Assembly (NCBI GenBank): GCA_037501455.1
Contig: CM074861.1
Span: 96,139,001-96,203,000, forward strand
Direction of reading: 5' to 3'
DNA from: Lantana camara
Lineage: Eukaryota > Streptophyta > Magnoliopsida > Lamiales > Verbenaceae
DNA length: 64,000 bases
Made by a program: the position numbers and the translations under genes. Positions 59,048 through 64,000 of this stretch are shown here, piece after piece; position 1 is the first letter of the stretch, and each line of letters starts with the position of its first letter. The notes beneath the pieces were generated by a model. The model saw nothing but the letters and a program-made list of their open reading frames with translations, did no database searches and had not been told where the DNA came from.

Positions 59048-61010
59048 TGTTAGGAATAGTGCCCTAGAAAGCCGATTCGACGTAATCTACTTTGGGACTT
59101 TTCTTGTATCACAGACAATCTTTGAATAATATACGATTGATTATAGGCAAACACTTCTTTATATGCCAATACGTGTTTTGTGTGTTTCCATTACGTGCGC
59201 ATGTATGAGAACTCCCCTAATCCTGATGACTTTAGGACTCTACCATTTAGGTGAAATGGTTCATGAAACGAGCCCTATATCACATAAGTCATGATTAGTA
59301 AAATACTCCAAGCCGATGAGTCCTACAGACAGTGGGAGTGTCAACCTGACTCCTCTAAGGCTTGCTTGTGGGATCACGCCCTTAAGAAGGACCACCTTGT
59401 TTCATGGAGGTGCAAAGTGTATAGTTGATACGTGCGTGATACATGAGGGTGCTTGCTTTAATAAGTAAGTTCACTGAGGTGCCCCGTGTGAGAACATTCC
59501 TAAATGGGAAAGGAAGTTTCTATTTCAGGAAATGGAAACTTCCAGATTAGGAAATATCTCACGAGTCATTGATGTGATTAATTGATCCTTAGACTTGAGG
59601 TTCCATGTTACTTTATGAGTTAACTCTGTAGTCTTTGGTATAAGCTTTAAAGGGTGTCGCCTTAGACAACTGATTCAAGGCTTATGCTGGGGCTGCACAA
59701 GTAACTCATGAAAGTGAATGAGAATCAAGAAAGGACCTACACTTGCATTTGCAAGGTGATCTCTTATTGTGTAAGTCATTCATATGCCATATGGAGTCCT
59801 TGGCCAAGGCAGTAGATCAAGACATCAAGAAAAGGGTTTCTTGGATTGAGATCAAATGGATATGAAATGCACTTTAGCTTTAAGACCAGATTATTAGGGT
59901 TCTAATTATTCCCTTACCCTAGATCATGGTTGAGAGATAGTAAGTAGGAGGATTGTATCTCACATGAATCAATGACTTAAAGGTTCTGTCGAATCCGAAC
60001 ATTCCAATTCAGCTAGGGGTTAAACACCTGTTGCTAGACTATGGTCGTTTAATCTGTGGACTGATTAATTAATTAGTGAATTAATTAATTAGGGTCACTG
60101 CTAATTGAATTGAGAACCTAGAGGGTCACACACAACAACTTGGTTACATGAGTTGAGGCTTTAAAATGATTAAACGAGTTAATCAAGCCAAGAGGGTTCC
60201 ACACGTGTGAAACCACACGTGTGGCTCACGTGAGTGACACGTGTCATTGTGACACGTGTCACACACGTGTATAAATATATGTGTATATTTATTTATGTAT
60301 TAAATAATTAATGTGATTAATTATTTAATAGACTTTGGTTTAATTTTGAATTAAAAAGAAAGTCTTATTTTGGAGAAAAATAATCTAGTTAATTAATTAT
60401 GAATTAATTAATTAGATAAAATAAGTTATTTATTTTAAATAAATAAAGTATAAAATTATCCAAAAATATTTTGGATATTTTTAGCTCTCTTGAAAGTTGA
60501 TTTGAATTAGAATTCAAAGTCAAAGTCAAAATTACTTGATGATCAAGTAATAGGAGAGAGAGAGACCAAAATCCTAGCCCATTAAGGACTAGGAATTTCG
60601 TCCCTCCCCTTTCTTATATATAGGGGAGCTCATGCTCCCCTTTAGAGCTAATTGACAATTCTTGGTTCATGTGTTGAACACCTTCCTTTCTCCAAGATTA
60701 AATTAAACCCTAGGTTAAGCCTAAACACTAACTAGAGAACTAGCATCCTTACTAGTTAGATTGTGATCAAGTTGGTGGACTTTCTCTAGAGACTTCAAGT
60801 TAGAAGTTTGAAGATTCGAGCTTTACCAAGGAGAGGGGATCAAGCCGCGTGAAGAGCGTTCTTGGGTGGCTTGAAACGCTTCAAGAAAGAATAAAAGAAA
60901 AGTAAGTTTTCTATCTTTACGAATTTGGTTACACGATTGCGAGTTCAAGGTCCTTTTGTTGGGAAATTTTTTTTTTAAATTCCGCTGCTTTCTGATTCTG
61001 TTTTCCAACA
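59048..61010 (+). mobile_element. Copia element D, 5' LTR
   Basis: 1963 bp, TGTTAGGAATAGTGCCC to TTTTCCAACA. The first ~110 bp resemble C more than A/B, but the R-U5 end lacks C's ~300-bp extra segment and is A/B-like. ACGT cluster at 60199-60272 and TATA box at 60615-60622. The left flank is GTCAC (59043-59047); the right TSD lies outside the window. Confidence 0.93.
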
Positions 61011-63292
61011 AGTGGTATCAGAGCCACCTCGTTAATCGTGTTTCTGATTCGTCTCCATTATTTCTGAATTTGGTAGAAATTCTTAGGCTTAGATGCGAAT
61101 TAGGTATTCATGAGTTCTTTTAGAAAACCTGAATTACGAAACTGTAATTTTTTCCTGAATTTCTAAAACTGTTTTCTCAAATCGTGTTTTTGAAAAATTG
61201 TTTTAGTTGAAATTTGTTTAAATCAAATTTTTTAAATTTTGGATTGAACTGGTTTTTCGAGAAACCCAGAAATACGAAACGAACACGAAAAGCAACGAGC
61301 CTAGGCGTGCTAGCACGTCGCACGCCCAGGCCCGTCGCCGCCGCCCAGCTCCTCCCGCAACAGCGCGGGAGCCGTCCCGGGCGCGCCTAGGCGCGCCCGC
61401 CCAGTCCGTCCCGCAACCGCGCGGGACGCCTGCCCAGGCCATGCCGGACGCTGCTGCGCGCAGGCGCGCGCATGATGCACGCCCAGCGTGCGCACGCGAG
61501 CGGCTCATCCCGCCCGCTGTGCGCGCGGCTGGCGCGCGTCTGCGCGCGCGGCTGCGCGGCGGTGCCTCGCACGGCTGGGCCCTTTTTCGGGGGCTCGTTT
61601 TCGTGTTTTCGAGTTTCGTGTTTTTCGGTCCATAAAATCCCGATTTAATTTTATTTTAATTTTATCCTTTTAAAATCAGTTTTGTTAAAATAAAATTATT
61701 TTAAAATTTTGATTAAATTGGGATTTTGAGAAATTAAAGCGATTTGGTTTTTGGAAAAATTATGAATATTATTTTCTGAAAATAATGAAAGAATAAAATT
61801 ATTAATTTTGGAAATTAATTGGAATTTTATTAGTTTGTTGTTTTTCGGGATTTATTGAAAAGGCTCTTGAACAAGAATTCATCTAAGTCGTGTTTTAAGT
61901 CATTAGGACTTGAAACGAGAATTTTAATTTATTGGCTAAATTTAAATTCTCGCAAAAGCATGTTAGGTGATCATGGGTTTAGATCTATGTATGGTTTTAA
62001 TTTATGCACATGGATGGTTTAAATTGGGGTTGGAGCCCTATAGTTGCGTTTTTCAATTGAGGTTGGAGCCTCACTTATGTGCGTACTGTTATGTGATTTA
62101 TTATGTGGCTTTCCATATTACTGTTTTTGAGGCCGGGGTATGCCCCGTGTATTTGTCTAAGGCCAATATGAAGATTGAGCCTTATTACTTTATGTTTTTT
62201 TCTTTTTATTGTAATTTGAGAGTAGAGATAGGTGGTGAGGTTTTATTTTCATTTTGGAGACAATGCACCCATGGAGTAAGATGGACCACATTCAAGTAAC
62301 AAGGAGGCCATAAGTGAAGACCCCTCAAAATGTTAGGGAGGGGAATCTCAATTGTTAAATGTAATAGAGATAGGGCTCGTATTTTGTTACCGCTTTCCCT
62401 TATGTGATTTAAACTGTTTATGTGGCATGTATGTTAGAACTTGTGATTGTGGAGTGGCTCCCACATATCACGCATAAGATAGGTAGAACCCATGATCATT
62501 ACATGTTAGTATCATGCTAGGACATGTTATCTGTTTATGTGCTTGTTTGATATGCATTTAAGTGTACTTGCATTAATCAAGACTAATAAAATTGGATAAC
62601 ATATATGTTGGTGAGGTCGAACCGGACAACTCTCCGGTTGATTCGAAAATTCCCATTAAATATTAAGCTAATTTCGAACAAATAGGTGTTTAATTCGAGA
62701 TGCAAATTTTGAATTAAATTCCTAGCATTCCATCAATAGGTTTTAAGTTTAGTAAGTAAAGCTAGTTATTGTCCGCGAGTCGTGGGATAGCTAGTGGAGC
62801 TTATTAGTTCTTAGTTACCTAATTAATCATTTTAAATGGTCAATATTTCGTGGTCAATTTTAGCAAGGGCGATGTCCGCGAGTCGTGGGTCGTTCGAACT
62901 AAGTTTTGGTCATGATCTTATGATTGATGGGTCTAGCTTAACGCCTAAGTAAATATGGATGTCGCACGAGTCGTGGGTCCATATTGAAAGATAGGTGATG
63001 CAAAAACAATTACTAAGAATTCTAAAGGTGTTAGAATTGGTAAGTTGTACCTACCTAGGGTTCTTACTTAGAATGTCCGCGAGTCGTGGGTTCGAGGTAA
63101 AATGCCTAGGATCTTAGTACCCATTGGGAAACGTGTTCCTCTTAGATCTTTGGGAATTATAGATCTTTGAAAAACAGTGGGAGCTACATTAGATTAAAGA
63201 CCTTATCTTTTGTATATCGTTATAATTCAGCATGCCCACATTTTCTCTGCTTAGCATTTAGGTTGTAGTTCTGTGATTCTCTACAATATGAA
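61011..63292 (+). mobile_element. Copia element D primer site and leader
   Basis: PBS TGGTATCAGAGCC at 61013-61025. GC-rich hairpin block at 61260-61620. Small ORF from 61967. Family motifs at 62771, 62874, 62961 and 63074. Diagnostic bases are A/B-like up to about 63134 and C-like from 63159. Confidence 0.9.
61967..62299 (+). CDS. Small leader ORF, element D, extended to 110 codons
   Basis: Same start MIMGLDLCMVLIYAHGW. The stop after VCPV is lost by a single base change (GTGTAT instead of GTGTAA), so the frame runs on for about 49 further codons. Supports the view that the exact end is not constrained. Confidence 0.3.
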   Translation: MIMGLDLCMVLIYAHGWFKLGLEPYSCVFQLRLEPHLCAYCYVIYYVAFHITVFEAGVCPVYLSKANMKIEPYYFMFFSFYCNLRVEIGGEVLFSFWRQCTHGVRWTTFK

Positions 63293-64000
63293 ATGCAAAC
63301 CCATTCGTATCCATCCTTAAGTCAAATAAGTTGACTAAGTCCTGACTAACTCTAAATGGCTTCGGATCCTAAAATTCATTTTAGAATCCGACTAGAGAAA
63401 GGCGTTCTCTAAAGGGCGAAGTTTTCAATTGTGAAAAGTCGACCCGGGCCAAAAGAGAAGTAATCTGAGGTGAATGGATTTTTCCAAACCACTTAAAAGC
63501 AATTGAACCACCTCATAAAAATGTTACAAGGTATAACATTATGGAATTATTCAATATTCCAAATGAGGAAACAAGTGCACACGAACAAGGTCTAAAGATC
63601 TTAATTGAAGATCTTATGGTCTCGATCATCAACTGAGAAAAGAGTTCTCAGTGCACTGATTGCTTACATTGCTTCGACTATCATTCAAACCCTTTATGCT
63701 CAACTAGAATGATGCTAATGTAGCATAGTTAATCATTTAAGTTGATAATGGTTGAGAGCATCCTTAAGAAGGAATAAAAGGTTGAGATGGTTAATTCTTC
63801 TTCTAAAACTCCCTAAGTTAAAGGCTTGAAGGCCTAAAGAAGAAGAAACCCTTAAGAGCCCAATGGAGGGGCATGTAAGGGGTACGCCCAAAAGACACTA
63901 GAGATCAAATAGGACGTTTGTTTCTATGGTAGCAAATAAGGACTTTGAAAGGGAACTGCAAAGAGTATGAGTACTTTGAAATGTTACCTCGTTTAGTAAT
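63293..64000 (+). pseudogene. Decayed gag of non-autonomous element D (cut by window end)
   Basis: Matches 36961-37680 of element C nearly base for base, including the same lesions: ATGCAAACCC start, GACTAAGTCCTGACTAACTC, and the ruined zinc-knuckle region near 63920. The intact A/B gag has none of these. No ORF of useful length. Confidence 0.9.

Overview
The window is intergenic DNA from a flowering plant nuclear genome, most likely a dicot; the species cannot be told from sequence. The evidence is plant-type Ty1/copia and Ty3/gypsy (Tat clade) LTR retrotransposons primed by initiator-Met tRNA, a tRNA-derived SINE, Mutator-type MITEs with 9-bp target duplications, and plant gene remnants (a GRF zinc-finger gene, a glyoxalase I tail). 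No intact host gene was found.

Layout. 1-985 is an AT-rich tandem repeat. 2035-2473 is an unidentified broken coding remnant. 3072-4237 holds a 141-bp repeat pair and a small GRF zinc-finger gene. From about 4410 a ~118-bp tandem array forms one arm of a large inverted repeat. Its axis is near 10600 and its other arm runs to about 31960. Two insertions break this foldback: a non-autonomous LTR element (LARD-like, minus strand, 4931-10404, TSD TTCGA) and copia element A (minus, 11744-31876). Copia element B (plus, 18424-28500, TSD GTAAT) is nested inside the leader of A. To the right lie a MULE-transposase-like tail (32025-32282), copia element C (plus, 32372-42454, TSD GCTAC), and a retroelement-like segment with a 273-bp duplication and a C20 run that abuts a 5'-truncated glyoxalase I gene (44830-45642). 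Next come a MULE-type MITE, a SINE split by a 3.55-kb solo LTR (47020-50691), a 2-kb degenerate minisatellite with inverted halves, a second MITE and a minus-strand Tat gypsy remnant (about 54053-59047). Copia element D (plus, from 59048) interrupts the gypsy pol and runs off the window.

The four copia elements form one family. A and B carry nearly intact gag-pol: B has one in-frame stop, and A has two stops and one frameshift. C and D carry conserved LTRs, primer-binding site and leader, but a gag-pol region that is ruined and shares the same lesions in both copies. This indicates a non-autonomous lineage that kept transposing after its coding region died, presumably using proteins from A/B-type elements. 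D also looks like a template-switch chimera of an A/B-type leader and C-type decayed coding DNA. All family leaders carry a four-fold repeated 16-17-nt motif, a variable GC-rich hairpin block and a small conserved ORF, while the LTRs carry a dense cluster of ACGT palindromes.
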